A stretch of 64,000 nt of DNA from Flavobacterium sp. 245 (GTDB taxonomy: Bacteria > Bacteroidota > Bacteroidia > Flavobacteriales > Flavobacteriaceae): assembly GCF_004362055.1 (NCBI RefSeq), contig NZ_SNXB01000007.1, forward strand, positions 62,001 through 126,000, in the 5' to 3' direction. This document shows positions 14,799-24,628 of the stretch, one piece after another (within the stretch, counting starts at the first letter, position 1; each line of letters begins with the position of its first letter). The notes beneath the pieces were generated by a model. That model saw only the letters and a list, made by a program, of their open reading frames with translations. It was not told the origin of the DNA and made no database searches. The position numbers and the translations under genes were made by a program.

Positions 14799-16115
14799 AT
14801 GGCAGATAATTATAAAGTAGTAATTAGTCTTTATGCCGATGTTTATAAAAGCATTGGAACTGATGGAAAACCAAAGGGAAAAAACAATACAATCTTAATG
14901 GGATCATTTGTCAAAATTTTACCAGAAGAAACTAACAGTTGGCAAAAGATTTTAGCCTTTGGAAAAGAAAGCTGGATCGATAAAACCTGTTTAGGACTTT
15001 CGGCAGCTTTAAAATGTTTTTATGTTGATGTCGGTCAAGGCGACGGCGCATTGCTTGAAGTTGGAAATGACGAAAACGGACTTAAAATAATTATTGACGG
15101 AGGTCCAAATGATAATTTAAGTCATTATTTGAGTAAGTGGCAGTACAAATATTATTTTGACAAAAACAAAAAAGTACATCTTGATTATATCTTTATCAGC
15201 CATTTTGATAAAGATCATTACCAAGGATTAATTGATATTATTAACGACAGCCATTATACCATTGGCACCATTTATCATAACGGCATTGCAAAATTCAACA
15301 ATAAAAAAATCAATTTTCCAAAAACAGAATACAATACCGAATTAGGAAAGAAATCAAAACATAACGGCGAAAATTATCTGGAAACTTCGTTCAATACCTT
15401 GGCTGAATTTAATGCACTCCAAGTTAAAGGCGGTATGCTTGATTTACAGGAAAAATTTCTGAATGCGGTCAACACTGCTACGAGTCAAGGGCGATTGACA
15501 AATTTTGAACGTCTGGATCACAACAGTACAATTCCGCCTAAACTCATTAATAACAAGAATTTCTCCATTGAGATTTTGGGACCAGTAACTTCAAAAATCG
15601 ATAATAAAACCGTTTATAAATATTTTGATGATGAAGCACATACTATAAATGGACACAGTCTTGTTTTGAAAATAACTTACGGGAACCGTTCTTTTTTATA
15701 CGGAGGCGATTTGAATATTCCTGCCGAAGACCATTTATTAGAACATTATAATACGGCAAATCCGTTTGAAGTTGACGTGGCAAAATCCTGCCATCATGGA
15801 GCATCTGAATTTACAACCGATTTTATGGCAAAAGTAAACCCTTATGCAACAGTAATTTCATCGGGCGATAATGAAACCTATTCACATCCGCGTGCAGATG
15901 CTATTGGCTGTGCCGGAAAATATACAAAATCAAAAAGGCCTTTAGTTTTCTCCACCGAGCTCGCTCGTTCAACTGCCGACGGAAGCACCAGAATTAAATA
16001 CGGAATGATTAATATGCGTTGTGACGGCGACAACATTATTATGGCGCAAATGAAAGAAGCTGTAAGCAGCGGAAGCGTCTGGGATTTATATGAACAAAGT
16101 TTTTTTAATATTTGA
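14799..16115 (+). CDS. ComEC/Rec2-like metallo-beta-lactamase-fold hydrolase with SH3-like N-terminus
   Basis: A 438-residue protein without signal peptide or membrane helices. Residues about 1-70 have the rhythm of a bacterial SH3 domain (VVISLYADVYKSIG ... LMGSFVKILPE ... WQKI ... SWIDK). From about 73 (CFYVDVGQGDGALLEV) follows the metallo-beta-lactamase fold of the stand-alone ComEC-like group: SHFDKDH (His135, Asp137, Asp139, His140) is the metal motif, with LYGGDLN and KSCHHGASEF supplying later ligands. Relatives act as hydrolases on nucleotides, nucleic acids or phosphodiesters, but substrates are mostly unknown. The transport part of true ComEC is absent, so this is not itself the uptake channel. 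Confidence 0.85.
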   Translation: MADNYKVVISLYADVYKSIGTDGKPKGKNNTILMGSFVKILPEETNSWQKILAFGKESWIDKTCLGLSAALKCFYVDVGQGDGALLEVGNDENGLKIIIDGGPNDNLSHYLSKWQYKYYFDKNKKVHLDYIFISHFDKDHYQGLIDIINDSHYTIGTIYHNGIAKFNNKKINFPKTEYNTELGKKSKHNGENYLETSFNTLAEFNALQVKGGMLDLQEKFLNAVNTATSQGRLTNFERLDHNSTIPPKLINNKNFSIEILGPVTSKIDNKTVYKYFDDEAHTINGHSLVLKITYGNRSFLYGGDLNIPAEDHLLEHYNTANPFEVDVAKSCHHGASEFTTDFMAKVNPYATVISSGDNETYSHPRADAIGCAGKYTKSKRPLVFSTELARSTADGSTRIKYGMINMRCDGDNIIMAQMKEAVSSGSVWDLYEQSFFNI

Positions 16116-16124
16116 TTTGTTTTA

Positions 16125-16350
16125 AAGTTTCAGGTTTTGAAGTTTCAAGTTTCAGGTTTCAGTTTTCAGGTTTCAGTTTTAACTGCAAAACGCGCAAAGG
16201 TTTCGCAATGCACGCAAGGAAAATAAAACTTTGTGAAACCTTTGCGCACTTTGTGGTTTAATTCACAATGAATAGAAAACTTCAAACCTGAAACTTGAAA
16301 CTTTGAAACTTTGAAACTTGAAACTTTGAAACTTGAAACTTGAAACTTGC
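16125..16350. repeat. Composite nested inverted-repeat element, second copy
   Basis: Same design as 12417-12650: outer runs of gtttcag/gtttcaa units (16125-16178) answered by gaaacttgaaactt-type runs (16278-16350), enclosing an inner dyad aactgcaaaacgcgcaaagg (16180-16199) against cctttgcgcactttgtggtt (16239-16258). It lies between convergent genes. Confidence 0.8.
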
Positions 16351-16365
16351 AAACTAAAAAAATAG

Positions 16366-16391
16366 AAGCCTGTCTTTTTCAAGACAGGCTT
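16366..16391. terminator. Bidirectional intrinsic terminator
   Basis: Arms 16366-16376 (aagcctgtctt) and 16381-16391 (aagacaggctt) pair perfectly. It follows the SusD-like stop in the leftward direction and can also stop the rightward transcript. Confidence 0.75.
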
Positions 16392-16434
16392 TTCTAATAA
16401 AAAATAAATAAAAAAATAAACTAACTAACACAAC

Positions 16435-18204
16435 TTAGTTATAACCTTGATTTTGTGTAAATTGTTTCGTTACGTCAATCGTTGACTGCGGAATTGGAAA
16501 TACTCTTCTAAAAGGTTGTGAAGCCACTTTAGCAGTTCCTGGCAAATCAAACTTTCCAAAACGAATCATTTGTGGTCTTCTGTATAATTCCCAATACAAT
16601 TCGAAACCAATTTCATTATATAATTGCGTCGCATCAAGCGATGTAAGCGCTTTTCCTGGTACACTTCCAAACAAAGCTTCTCTCTTTCTGCTTGTACGTA
16701 ATTTGTTTAAATCGTCCATTGCTAATCCTGCACTTCCTTTTCTAAAGTAAGCTTCGGCTCTCATTGTGTAAATTCCACCTAAACGGTATAACGGAATATC
16801 AACATTACTGTTTCCATTTCCTCCCTCAGGATCAAATTCATATTTAAAAATACGAGCACCCTGATTAATTTCATTTTGAGCAAAAACCGCCTGAGCTGGA
16901 TTTTTAAATGTTAATGACGGAGTAAAATCCATTCTTGTAGTTGTGCTTTTTTCCATAAATAAAGGCGAAACTTTAATACGTCCGTTGATCATTTCTAAAG
17001 AACCTGACGATAATAAAATTGGTCCGTATTGAGGTCCATACTCGATTCCTCTATTGAAATGAAACCAAGGTAAATTAGCACTTTTAGGAACAATATCGGT
17101 TGCTGGAACGCTCACATCTGTGCCGTCGTTTTTAAACCATGTTCCGTCTGCATATTGGTATTTTTGCTGAAATCTTGGATCGTCGTGATTTCCGTCCCAT
17201 GTTGCAAAAAACTCCGGTGTTGTACACGCTGCATTTGTTCCTCTGTTTGCTGCAGAAGTTCTCTGGTTACGTTCCATACACACATAAGCAAAACTGTTTG
17301 AACCATTACGGATGTAATCTATCTTTTGAGAAATCGCAAAAATAAGCTCTTTTCCTTTGTTATTATCTCTTGCAAAGTTTTTAAAATAATCGCTTTCTAA
17401 TGAGTATTTCCCAGAATTGATCAACAATGAAGTATAATAAATTACACGATCCATATCGGTTCCGCCTCCTGAAACTGCCGCTTCGTTAAAATTAAAATTA
17501 GAAGTTGCATTAAAACGATCTTTAAAAACAGCACGATTCAAATACATTGTTGCTAAGAAACCATAAGCAGCTTCTTTAGTAAAACGTCCATTGTGTGTTT
17601 GCTGTTCTCCCATATTGGCCAAATCTGGAATTAAAGCCTCAACATCTGTAATCAATTTATCGATTTGAGTATCTGCTTTTAAAATCTGCAAAGGCGCATT
17701 TGGATTCATCGGATCTCTAAAAGGCGCTTGTCCGTATAAATCTAACGTCGTATATAAATAGTACGCTAAAAGTCCTTTAGCTTCTGCTAAAAACAATTTC
17801 TTCTCCGGAATTGAACTTTCTTCAACCGACTGAATTGCAGTTAACGAACGCGTAATTCCGTTTGTCAATTTATTCCAGTTGTCACCCACAATCGCATTAT
17901 CAGATTTCCAGGTAAACTCATGCATATCTCTCCATTTTCCTCCATCACCCCAGTCACTTCCACGTGTTGGCAAAATAGCCTCATCTGTTGTATATTCCTG
18001 CAAAGAGAAAACACCGCCATGATCTACAAAAGTTCCGTCTCCTAATCGGTCATAAGCTGCCGCAAGTGCTCCGGCAGGATTTGATGCATTGTCTCCCAAA
18101 ACCTCGTCTAAAACAACTTCATCAAGATCTGTACAGCTGGCAAACAGCCATATAAACGAGAACAATGTGATTAATTTTATACTAAAAAATGTATTTGTCT
18201 TCAT
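16435..18204 (-). CDS. RagB/SusD-family nutrient-binding outer-membrane lipoprotein
   Basis: A 589-residue surface lipoprotein that forms the lid of a SusC/SusD uptake complex. The signal ends in a lipobox (LFASC) with CTDLDEVVLDEVLGDN after it. The helical TPR-like framework is visible, and typical phrases include LAEAKGLLAYYLYTTLDLYGQAPF, AAYGFLATMYLNRAV, YRLGGIYTMRAEAYFRKG, LRTSRKREALFG and GFELYWELYRRPQMIRFGKF. The gene starts six bases after the SusC stop, so the two are one unit. The ligand cannot be read from the sequence; nearby genes suggest a phosphorylated or lipid-derived compound. Confidence 0.95.
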   Translation of the reverse strand: MKTNTFFSIKLITLFSFIWLFASCTDLDEVVLDEVLGDNASNPAGALAAAYDRLGDGTFVDHGGVFSLQEYTTDEAILPTRGSDWGDGGKWRDMHEFTWKSDNAIVGDNWNKLTNGITRSLTAIQSVEESSIPEKKLFLAEAKGLLAYYLYTTLDLYGQAPFRDPMNPNAPLQILKADTQIDKLITDVEALIPDLANMGEQQTHNGRFTKEAAYGFLATMYLNRAVFKDRFNATSNFNFNEAAVSGGGTDMDRVIYYTSLLINSGKYSLESDYFKNFARDNNKGKELIFAISQKIDYIRNGSNSFAYVCMERNQRTSAANRGTNAACTTPEFFATWDGNHDDPRFQQKYQYADGTWFKNDGTDVSVPATDIVPKSANLPWFHFNRGIEYGPQYGPILLSSGSLEMINGRIKVSPLFMEKSTTTRMDFTPSLTFKNPAQAVFAQNEINQGARIFKYEFDPEGGNGNSNVDIPLYRLGGIYTMRAEAYFRKGSAGLAMDDLNKLRTSRKREALFGSVPGKALTSLDATQLYNEIGFELYWELYRRPQMIRFGKFDLPGTAKVASQPFRRVFPIPQSTIDVTKQFTQNQGYN

Positions 18205-18210
18205 AATAAA

Positions 18211-21200
18211 TTATAGTTTTAAAGTTGCTCCAAAACTGAACGTTCTAGAAGTTGGGTAAGCAGCATAATCAATACCTATTGACTGGTTTCCTCCGTTTGA
18301 TTTTGGACTGTTGATTAATGGATCGTAACCTGAATAATTTGTGATCGTAATTAAGTTTTGTCCTGTTACATACAATGTCAATCCGTTAATCCAGTTGATT
18401 CCTTTCAGGTCAAAATTGTAACCTACACGAGCCGTATTTAATCGGATAAAATCAGATTTCTCTAAGAAAAGAGTAGATAAAATTGGCGAATTTGTTGGGT
18501 TTGCTCCCGATTCATAATATCCTGTTGCTACATTTCGGTCAGAAGCTAAGTTGTTTATATTTAATGCATTCAATCCCGTATTATTCAATAAATAACCTCC
18601 TGTCTGGCCAATGATAGAGAATGAAAACGTAAAGTTTTTGTATCGCATATCACTATTAAATCCGTAGTAAAAAGTTGGAAGCGCTCCTTCAATAATAATT
18701 CTGTCGCTATTATCAATTTTACCATCTCCATTTTGATCTTTAAAAATATTACCACCATTTGCATCAAAACCAATATGTTGTAATAAATAGAAAGATCCCG
18801 CCGCGTAACCACTTTTGTAAATATTCGCATTAACCCCAGATTGTCCAGGTCCTGAAATCGTTCCTGTCAAAATTTCTGAAACTGGCAAATCTTCAATTTT
18901 GTTATTCAAAGTCGCACCATTCATATCAATGTTCCAAGAAAAATCTTTGTGATCAATTAATTTTGAGCCTAACATAAATTCAAAACCTTTATTGATAATT
19001 TTCCCGTCAATATTGGTCCAAATTGTAGTTGTTGGACTCAAAGCCTGCGACGGAACATTCAAAATCGCATCGGTTGTTGTTTTGTTGAAGTAATCAAAAG
19101 TTCCGTACAATTTATCTTTCCACAAATTGAAATCTAAACCTAAATTATATTGCGTCACAACTTCCCATTTTAAATCAGGATTTGGTGTTCTGTTTACTGA
19201 AACTCCGTTAACCAAATTTAAATCGCTGTATAAATAATATCCATCAGCTCCAGAAAGTGAATAACTTGCCTGCGTAATTTTGTTCTCAACTTCCTGATTT
19301 CCTGTTTGTCCCCAGCTTGCTCTTAATTTTAAGTTATCTATTGCAGTTACATCTTCTAAGAATTTTTCTTTAGAGATATTCCATCCCAAAGCAGCTGACG
19401 GAAAATAACCGTATTTGTTGTTTTCTCCAAAACGAGTCGAACCGTCCGCTCTCATCGAAGCCGTCAAAAGGTATTTATTGTTGAAAGTATAATTTACTCT
19501 TCCAAAATAAGACTGAAGCTCATTTTCTTGTGCATATCCTGAAACGCCAGATTGCGTTCCTGCAAAACCAGGATTTACCGAAGGAGGCACACCCACTCCT
19601 TGATTTGAAATTCCGTCAACACTGAAAGCTGTTCCAGATCTTTCAAATTTTTGATATGAAAATCCGCCTAAAGCTTCAATTTTATGTTTGTCTAAATTCA
19701 AGTTATAAGTCAAATAATGTTCTACTAATGAATTTCTTGAATCCAAATTATTCTGAACATATTTCCCTTTCGGATTTAAGTCGGTTAAGTTTGGAAAAAT
19801 AGTCGTGTTTCTTTCCGCTGCCGAACGGTCAAAACCAATGTTTAATTTATATTCTAATCCGTCGACAATTCTTAACGAAGCTTCTAAATTTCCTAAAACT
19901 CTCAACGTGCGTGTTACATCATCATAAATGCTCAATAAATAAGCCGGATTGTAGTGCGCATTCATATTAAAGTTCGTGTAATTTCCTTTTGAATCAAAAA
20001 CCGGTCTTGTTGGGTTTGCCATTAAAGTATGTACAATTAGCTGTCCGTTAGAACCTCCGTCATCACTTGTAGGTACGCCGTCATCTTTAGTTTCACTTGC
20101 TGTAAGGTTCATTTTTACTTTCAAACGTTTGTTATCCAAAAACGATTCAGCAGCATTAATTCTCCCCGACATACGTTTGAAATTACTAGTTCTGATAATC
20201 CCTTCCTGATTCATTTGCGCTACAGAAGCATAATAATTTCCTGTTTCTGTTTGTTTTGAAAAAGCAAGTGAATTATTTGTAGTAATTGCTGTTCTGTAAA
20301 TTACATCTTGCCAATCTGTATTTCCACCGTGATCAAACGCTGGATCTTTAATCGCTTTTCTATATTGATCTGCATTTAAAACGTCTAATTTATTAGCTAC
20401 AGTCGAAACTCCTGTGTACGAATCAAAAGTTAAAGTTCCTTCGCCTTTTGATCCTTTTTTAGTCGTAACCAAAACAACTCCGTTTGATCCTCTCGCACCA
20501 TAAATTGCCGCTGCCGAAGCATCTTTTAAAACCGTAATCGACTCAATATCGCTTGTGTTCAAAAAGTTCAATGGATTTTTAGCCGATGAATTTCCAAAAC
20601 CAACATTACTTCCAGACGGACTAACATCATCATTTGACAAAGGCACGCCATCTACAACAAATAAAGGTGTACTCCCGCTTCTGATAGATCCAACTCCTCT
20701 GATGGTAACGTTTACACCTGCACCAGGCTCACCGCTTGTATTAACTACACGAACTCCGGCAATTTTTCCCTGCATTAAATTATCCACAGAAATATTTACA
20801 CCTTGCTTAAAACTTGCTGCTTCAAGCTGTGTAACGGCTCCAGTTACATCTTTTTTAGACTGTTTTCCGTAACCAACTACTAAAACTTCACTTAATTCAG
20901 CCGTATTTGGCTCTAGCTGAATGGTCATAAAACCTTTTTGTACAGCAACAACTTTAGTTTTGTATCCTAAATAAGATACTTCGATTGTTTTTCCTTCTCC
21001 AACAGTAATTTCAAATTCACCATCAAAATTAGAAACAGCGCTGTTTGATGAGCTTGTTTCGGTAATTGTCGCTCCCGGAATTGGCAGTTTATTTTCATCA
21101 ATTACTTTACCTTTTACTTTCACTCTATCTACAGCTATGTTTGTTGCCACTTTTGGCGAAGCTGTTTTCTGAATCAAAACTAATTTTCCGTTAATGTTGT

Positions 21201-21492
21201 AATTGAAGTTTGCTTTTTTTGAAAGATCATTCAAAATTGCCGAAACTGTTTCGCCTGCAAAATTTACAGTATAGGTTGTGTTATCAGCAATTACAGCTTG
21301 TCCGTAACTGAATTTATAATCGGTCTGCTGGCTTAATTTTGAAAATATAGAAACAAGAGTTGCTTTTTCTATTTTATTTTCTAAATTTGATTTTTTTACT
21401 AAAGTTTTACTATAACCTGTCTGTAAGGTCAGTAAAGCCAGAACTAAAAAGAAAAGACTCTTTAGATTTAAATAAGAAGTTTTAAAATACAT
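18211..21492 (-). CDS. SusC/RagA-family TonB-dependent outer-membrane transporter with STN domain
   Basis: A 1093-residue transporter importing its substrate with energy from TonB. Domain order: signal peptide (to about 28), STN signalling domain (about 38-108, KATLVSIFSKLSQQTDYKFSY), carboxypeptidase-regulatory-like domain (about 122-200, VKGKVIDENKLPIPGATI), plug (about 205-340, VVGYGKQSKKDVTGAV and GSNGVVLVTTKKG), then the 22-strand barrel ending in aromatic FGATLKL. The STN domain is the hallmark of transporters that report substrate binding to a FecR-type anti-sigma factor; a fecR gene and an ECF sigma gene lie directly upstream. The full regulatory chain is therefore present. Confidence 0.96.
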   Translation of the reverse strand: MYFKTSYLNLKSLFFLVLALLTLQTGYSKTLVKKSNLENKIEKATLVSIFSKLSQQTDYKFSYGQAVIADNTTYTVNFAGETVSAILNDLSKKANFNYNINGKLVLIQKTASPKVATNIAVDRVKVKGKVIDENKLPIPGATITETSSSNSAVSNFDGEFEITVGEGKTIEVSYLGYKTKVVAVQKGFMTIQLEPNTAELSEVLVVGYGKQSKKDVTGAVTQLEAASFKQGVNISVDNLMQGKIAGVRVVNTSGEPGAGVNVTIRGVGSIRSGSTPLFVVDGVPLSNDDVSPSGSNVGFGNSSAKNPLNFLNTSDIESITVLKDASAAAIYGARGSNGVVLVTTKKGSKGEGTLTFDSYTGVSTVANKLDVLNADQYRKAIKDPAFDHGGNTDWQDVIYRTAITTNNSLAFSKQTETGNYYASVAQMNQEGIIRTSNFKRMSGRINAAESFLDNKRLKVKMNLTASETKDDGVPTSDDGGSNGQLIVHTLMANPTRPVFDSKGNYTNFNMNAHYNPAYLLSIYDDVTRTLRVLGNLEASLRIVDGLEYKLNIGFDRSAAERNTTIFPNLTDLNPKGKYVQNNLDSRNSLVEHYLTYNLNLDKHKIEALGGFSYQKFERSGTAFSVDGISNQGVGVPPSVNPGFAGTQSGVSGYAQENELQSYFGRVNYTFNNKYLLTASMRADGSTRFGENNKYGYFPSAALGWNISKEKFLEDVTAIDNLKLRASWGQTGNQEVENKITQASYSLSGADGYYLYSDLNLVNGVSVNRTPNPDLKWEVVTQYNLGLDFNLWKDKLYGTFDYFNKTTTDAILNVPSQALSPTTTIWTNIDGKIINKGFEFMLGSKLIDHKDFSWNIDMNGATLNNKIEDLPVSEILTGTISGPGQSGVNANIYKSGYAAGSFYLLQHIGFDANGGNIFKDQNGDGKIDNSDRIIIEGALPTFYYGFNSDMRYKNFTFSFSIIGQTGGYLLNNTGLNALNINNLASDRNVATGYYESGANPTNSPILSTLFLEKSDFIRLNTARVGYNFDLKGINWINGLTLYVTGQNLITITNYSGYDPLINSPKSNGGNQSIGIDYAAYPTSRTFSFGATLKL

Positions 21493-21531
21493 GATTTAAG
21501 TTATTGGTTTTTTACGATACTTAATTTATTC

Positions 21532-21560
21532 AAAGGCAGTTGTTCTCAGCAACTGCTTTT
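21532..21560. other. Hairpin in the fecR-susC gap
   Basis: Arms 21532-21542 and 21550-21560 (ggcagttg/caactgc core) form a stable hairpin between the FecR stop and the SusC start. The T-run follows it on the plus strand, not in the direction of the two genes. It could attenuate or protect the message rather than stop it. Confidence 0.5.
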
Positions 21561-21565
21561 TTGTT

Positions 21566-22489
21566 TTAATCCACTTTTACTATTTCGCCATAAACTTTGA
21601 ATTTTAGGTTTGTGATATAATTAATTTGCTCTAAAACATTCTCTAATGTTGCGTCTTTCTTGATGAACACCGTTAAAGGCGTTGCTAATACACGTTCATT
21701 ATCGTACTGAAATGAAACGCCGTATTTATATTGTAAAATGGTAATAACCTGTTTAAGCGTAGTTTGATTTAGTGTCACATCGGTGGTGTACCAATTCACT
21801 AAAAGCGATTTGTCTGCCAATTGTTTGGTCAGTTTATTTGATTCGAATAAAGCTTCGTCATTCGGAACCAAATCTACACTCTGCCCTTTCGAACTCACAT
21901 TCACTTTTCCTGTTACCACAATCACTTCACATTTTGATTTTGATAACTGAATGTGAAATGAAGTCCCTACTACTCTAGTTTTGATTTCTCTTGAAGTAAT
22001 TATAAAAGGATGTTTTTTGTCTTTAGCAATTTCAAAAAATGCATTTCCTTTTAAAAGAGTCACCTTTCTTTCATCTCCCTCAAATTTTTCAGGATATTGA
22101 AATAATGAGTTTGCTGCCAGATAAATTTTCGAGCCGTCACTTAATTGGATAGATTTGGGAATCGATGACGTTTTAAACGATAATTGCTTTTCGACAGCAA
22201 TTTCAGGTTTAAGCCAAAAGCCTAAACCGGCAAGAATAAGAATACTGGCAGCAGCTATATATTTTAAGTAAGGAATAAAGGTTTTCTTTTTTCCTATTCG
22301 AAACTGAATGTTATCATAGATATCTTGCGAAACTTCTTCAGAATTGCCCATCGAAAGGTCGTCCCATTTCGATTTTTGATACTGCGTAAAAGCAAAATCA
22401 TTTAGCAGATTTTCCTCGGCAATTGAAGTTTTATCTCGTGAACTTTTATCGACAAGATGTTCTAAACTATGTTTAATTCTTTTTATCAT
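21566..22489 (-). CDS. FecR-family anti-sigma factor
   Basis: A 307-residue inner-membrane regulator that holds the ECF sigma factor until the SusC-type transporter signals. The cytoplasmic N-terminus (about 1-90) precedes one membrane helix (YLKYIAAASILILAGLGFWL). The periplasmic FecR domain follows (KSIQLSDGSKIYLAANSLFQ, RKVTLLKGNAFFEIAKD, FHIQLSKSKCEVIVVTGKV), and the C-terminal STN-like DUF4974 domain ends the protein (TTLKQVITILQYKYGVSF). I use ATG 22489; an upstream in-frame extension of 12 residues exists but lies inside a repeat element. Confidence 0.93.
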   Translation of the reverse strand: MIKRIKHSLEHLVDKSSRDKTSIAEENLLNDFAFTQYQKSKWDDLSMGNSEEVSQDIYDNIQFRIGKKKTFIPYLKYIAAASILILAGLGFWLKPEIAVEKQLSFKTSSIPKSIQLSDGSKIYLAANSLFQYPEKFEGDERKVTLLKGNAFFEIAKDKKHPFIITSREIKTRVVGTSFHIQLSKSKCEVIVVTGKVNVSSKGQSVDLVPNDEALFESNKLTKQLADKSLLVNWYTTDVTLNQTTLKQVITILQYKYGVSFQYDNERVLATPLTVFIKKDATLENVLEQINYITNLKFKVYGEIVKVD

Positions 22490-22509
22490 ACTACTTTGTG
22501 TAATTATTT

Positions 22510-22668
22510 CAACACATAGAAACATAGTTTTACTTACTTATTAAAGGCGTTTCACTTGCATTAATAATCATAGCAGTTTGTGTTTTGCTATGTGTAAAAA
22601 CTAGTTTTTAAATCTCCTTTTCTCGAAAAGAATCCAAATAGCCATCCGGACTATGTTTCTATGTGTTT
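22510..22668. repeat. Intergenic inverted repeat, aacacatagaaacatag family, copy 1
   Basis: Starts with aacacatagaaacatagttt and ends with the complement actatgtttctatgtgttt; an internal part reads aaaggcgtttcactt. A second copy with the same ends and the same internal aaaggcgtttcactt lies at 60753-60890. It sits between the sigma and fecR genes. Confidence 0.85.
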
Positions 22669-22771
22669 AAAAAAACCGATTTAATTAAAAGGCTTGTTAT
22701 TACAAGTAAGTACCAGAATCTTGAAATCGTACTATCTGGAAATATTATGAAAACATCAACAGAAAGTTATC

Positions 22772-23296
22772 TTAAAAGTTTTTATGTAAAATGATGAAAG
22801 GTGCCAGCCACGCCAAGTCTTTCAAGCCTTCACGCAATTGTTTTATAGCCGATGAAATTTGGTTTTTCACCGTTTGTTTCGAAATTCCAAGTTCGTCTGC
22901 AATCTGATCAATCGACATATCTTGAAATTTATACATCAATAAAACTTCTTTTCTTTTCTCCGGAAGTTTATCTAATGCGGCATAAAGCAAATCCATTAAT
23001 TCTGGATCAATTGACGCAAAATTGTCAATAATGTAATCTTCAAACTGATCTTCCAGAATCGTCTTGTCAAACCTATTATTTTGATAATGCTTAAAAACCT
23101 GATTTTTTACCGCGCGAAATAAATACGGTTCAATTGCATTGATGTTCAAATCGTCTTTGCGTTCCCATAAATCAATAAAAACATCCTGCACTATATTCTG
23201 AGCCAAGTCTTTATCCTGAGTAATCGTATACGAAAAAGCGTTTAGTTTTTTCCAGTATTGGGTATACGTCTGTTCAAAAATTTCAGGGTTCTTCAT
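22772..23296 (-). CDS. ECF-type RNA polymerase sigma factor
   Basis: A 174-residue sigma-70 family factor of the extracytoplasmic group. Region 2 is seen in YWKKLNAFSYTITQDKDLAQ, NIVQDVFIDLWERKD and PYLFRAVKNQVFKHYQ. Region 4 is LDKLPEKRKEVLLMYKFQDM and SIDQIADELGISKQTVKNQI. ATG 23296 fits the family start; a longer frame to 23419 has no family-like sequence. It heads the sigma-fecR-susC-susD row and should direct transcription of susCD when released by FecR. Confidence 0.94.
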   Translation of the reverse strand: MKNPEIFEQTYTQYWKKLNAFSYTITQDKDLAQNIVQDVFIDLWERKDDLNINAIEPYLFRAVKNQVFKHYQNNRFDKTILEDQFEDYIIDNFASIDPELMDLLYAALDKLPEKRKEVLLMYKFQDMSIDQIADELGISKQTVKNQISSAIKQLREGLKDLAWLAPFIILHKNF

Positions 23297-23564
23297 GGTA
23301 TTTTCTGGTAGTGTTTGGTGATGTAAAATAATAAAATACAATACCAATACTTTTTGCCTGAAAGTTATCTTTAAATTAAATTTCGAATCCAATTGTTTTA
23401 TTAATACTACTATTTTCAAGCAAAAATGACATTTGATTTGCGATTTCTTTTCGTTTAGCTAACACAAAAATCGAGTGCCAGGTTTACTTTAGTAACCTCT
23501 AAAAAAAGCAATTCTCTTTTGCTGCGTCTCCATACTTCAATAATCCTAAATTTCATTCAAAATC

Positions 23565-24623
23565 ATGAAACAAATTTTGTTTACATTATTATTTGCTGGA
23601 ACTTTTCAATTAAGTCATGCGCAAAATGACACTTTAAAAATCAACCAAATACAAGTTATTGGTTCACACAACAGCTACCGCCACGCTATTGAAACTGATT
23701 TATACAATACGATTCAGGCAAAAGATACTTCGCGTTCGCTAAAAGGACTGCAGTACACTCATATCAGTATTACAGACCAATTAAATAAAGGTTTGCGAAA
23801 CTTGGAAATTGATGTTCAAGGCGATGTTCAAGGCGGAAAATTTGCACATCCAAAAGGACTTGACATTGCAAAATCACAAGAAGCTTACGACCCAAATGGG
23901 GAAATGAAAAAACCAGGTTTTAAAGTTTTTCATATGATTGATATCGACTTTAGAACTTCCTGCTATACGCTTCAAAGCTGTCTTGCCGAACTTAAAAAAT
24001 GGTCGAATGCAAATCCTGATCATGTTCCGGTGTTTATTACTTTAGAACCAAAAGACGATGATAGCTACTTGGGAACAAAAGCGGAGAAATTTACACCTGA
24101 ACTTTTTGATGCTTTAGACAAAGAACTTCGTAAAGGTTTAGGAAATAAATTAATCACGCCAGATATGGTTCGAGGAAAATACAAAACACTTGAAGAAGCT
24201 GTTTTAAACAATAATTGGCCAACATTGAAAGAGGCTAAAGGAAAGTTTTTGTTCATTTTAGATAACAACGGCGCAAAAAGAGATTTGTACGCATTAAATC
24301 ATCCGGCTTTGAAAGGACGCGCCGTTTTTATAAATGCTGAACCTGGAAAACCAGAAGCTGCGTGGCTATTTAAAAATAATTCTGAAGATCCAACAATTGC
24401 TGATTTAGTTAAAAAAGGGTATTTAATAAGAACACGCGCCGATTCAGACACTAAAGAAGCCAGAGCAAATGATTATTCGCATTTTGAGGCGGCAAAAAAA
24501 TCAGGCGCACAAATTATCTCAACCGATTATTATTTACCGAGCACTTTCTTTAGTTCTCCTTATCAAATTAAATATGATGATGGAACTTATGTGAGAGTTG
24601 ATCCGGTAACAACTGCTCCTTAA
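23565..24623 (+). CDS. Secreted phosphoinositide-type phospholipase C
   Basis: A 352-residue exported enzyme (signal MKQILFTLLFAGTFQLSHA) of the calcium-dependent PI-PLC X-domain group. It should cleave a glycerophospholipid or inositol phosphodiester head group. His35 in IGSHNSYRH and His123 in KVFHMIDID are the likely catalytic pair; RNLEIDVQGD and VFITLEPKDDD supply metal-binding acids. It diverges from the sigma-factor gene with a 268-base gap, so it may belong to the same regulon as SusC/SusD. In soil bacteria such enzymes often serve phosphate or inositol scavenging; that role here is inference. Confidence 0.88.
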   Translation: MKQILFTLLFAGTFQLSHAQNDTLKINQIQVIGSHNSYRHAIETDLYNTIQAKDTSRSLKGLQYTHISITDQLNKGLRNLEIDVQGDVQGGKFAHPKGLDIAKSQEAYDPNGEMKKPGFKVFHMIDIDFRTSCYTLQSCLAELKKWSNANPDHVPVFITLEPKDDDSYLGTKAEKFTPELFDALDKELRKGLGNKLITPDMVRGKYKTLEEAVLNNNWPTLKEAKGKFLFILDNNGAKRDLYALNHPALKGRAVFINAEPGKPEAAWLFKNNSEDPTIADLVKKGYLIRTRADSDTKEARANDYSHFEAAKKSGAQIISTDYYLPSTFFSSPYQIKYDDGTYVRVDPVTTAP

Positions 24624-24628
24624 ATTTT

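Noticed and set aside
12417..16350. gaaactt/gtttcaa runs as a CRISPR or satellite array
   Set aside because: Unit length is only 7-8 bases without spacers, and the runs face their complements, so they form hairpin arms.
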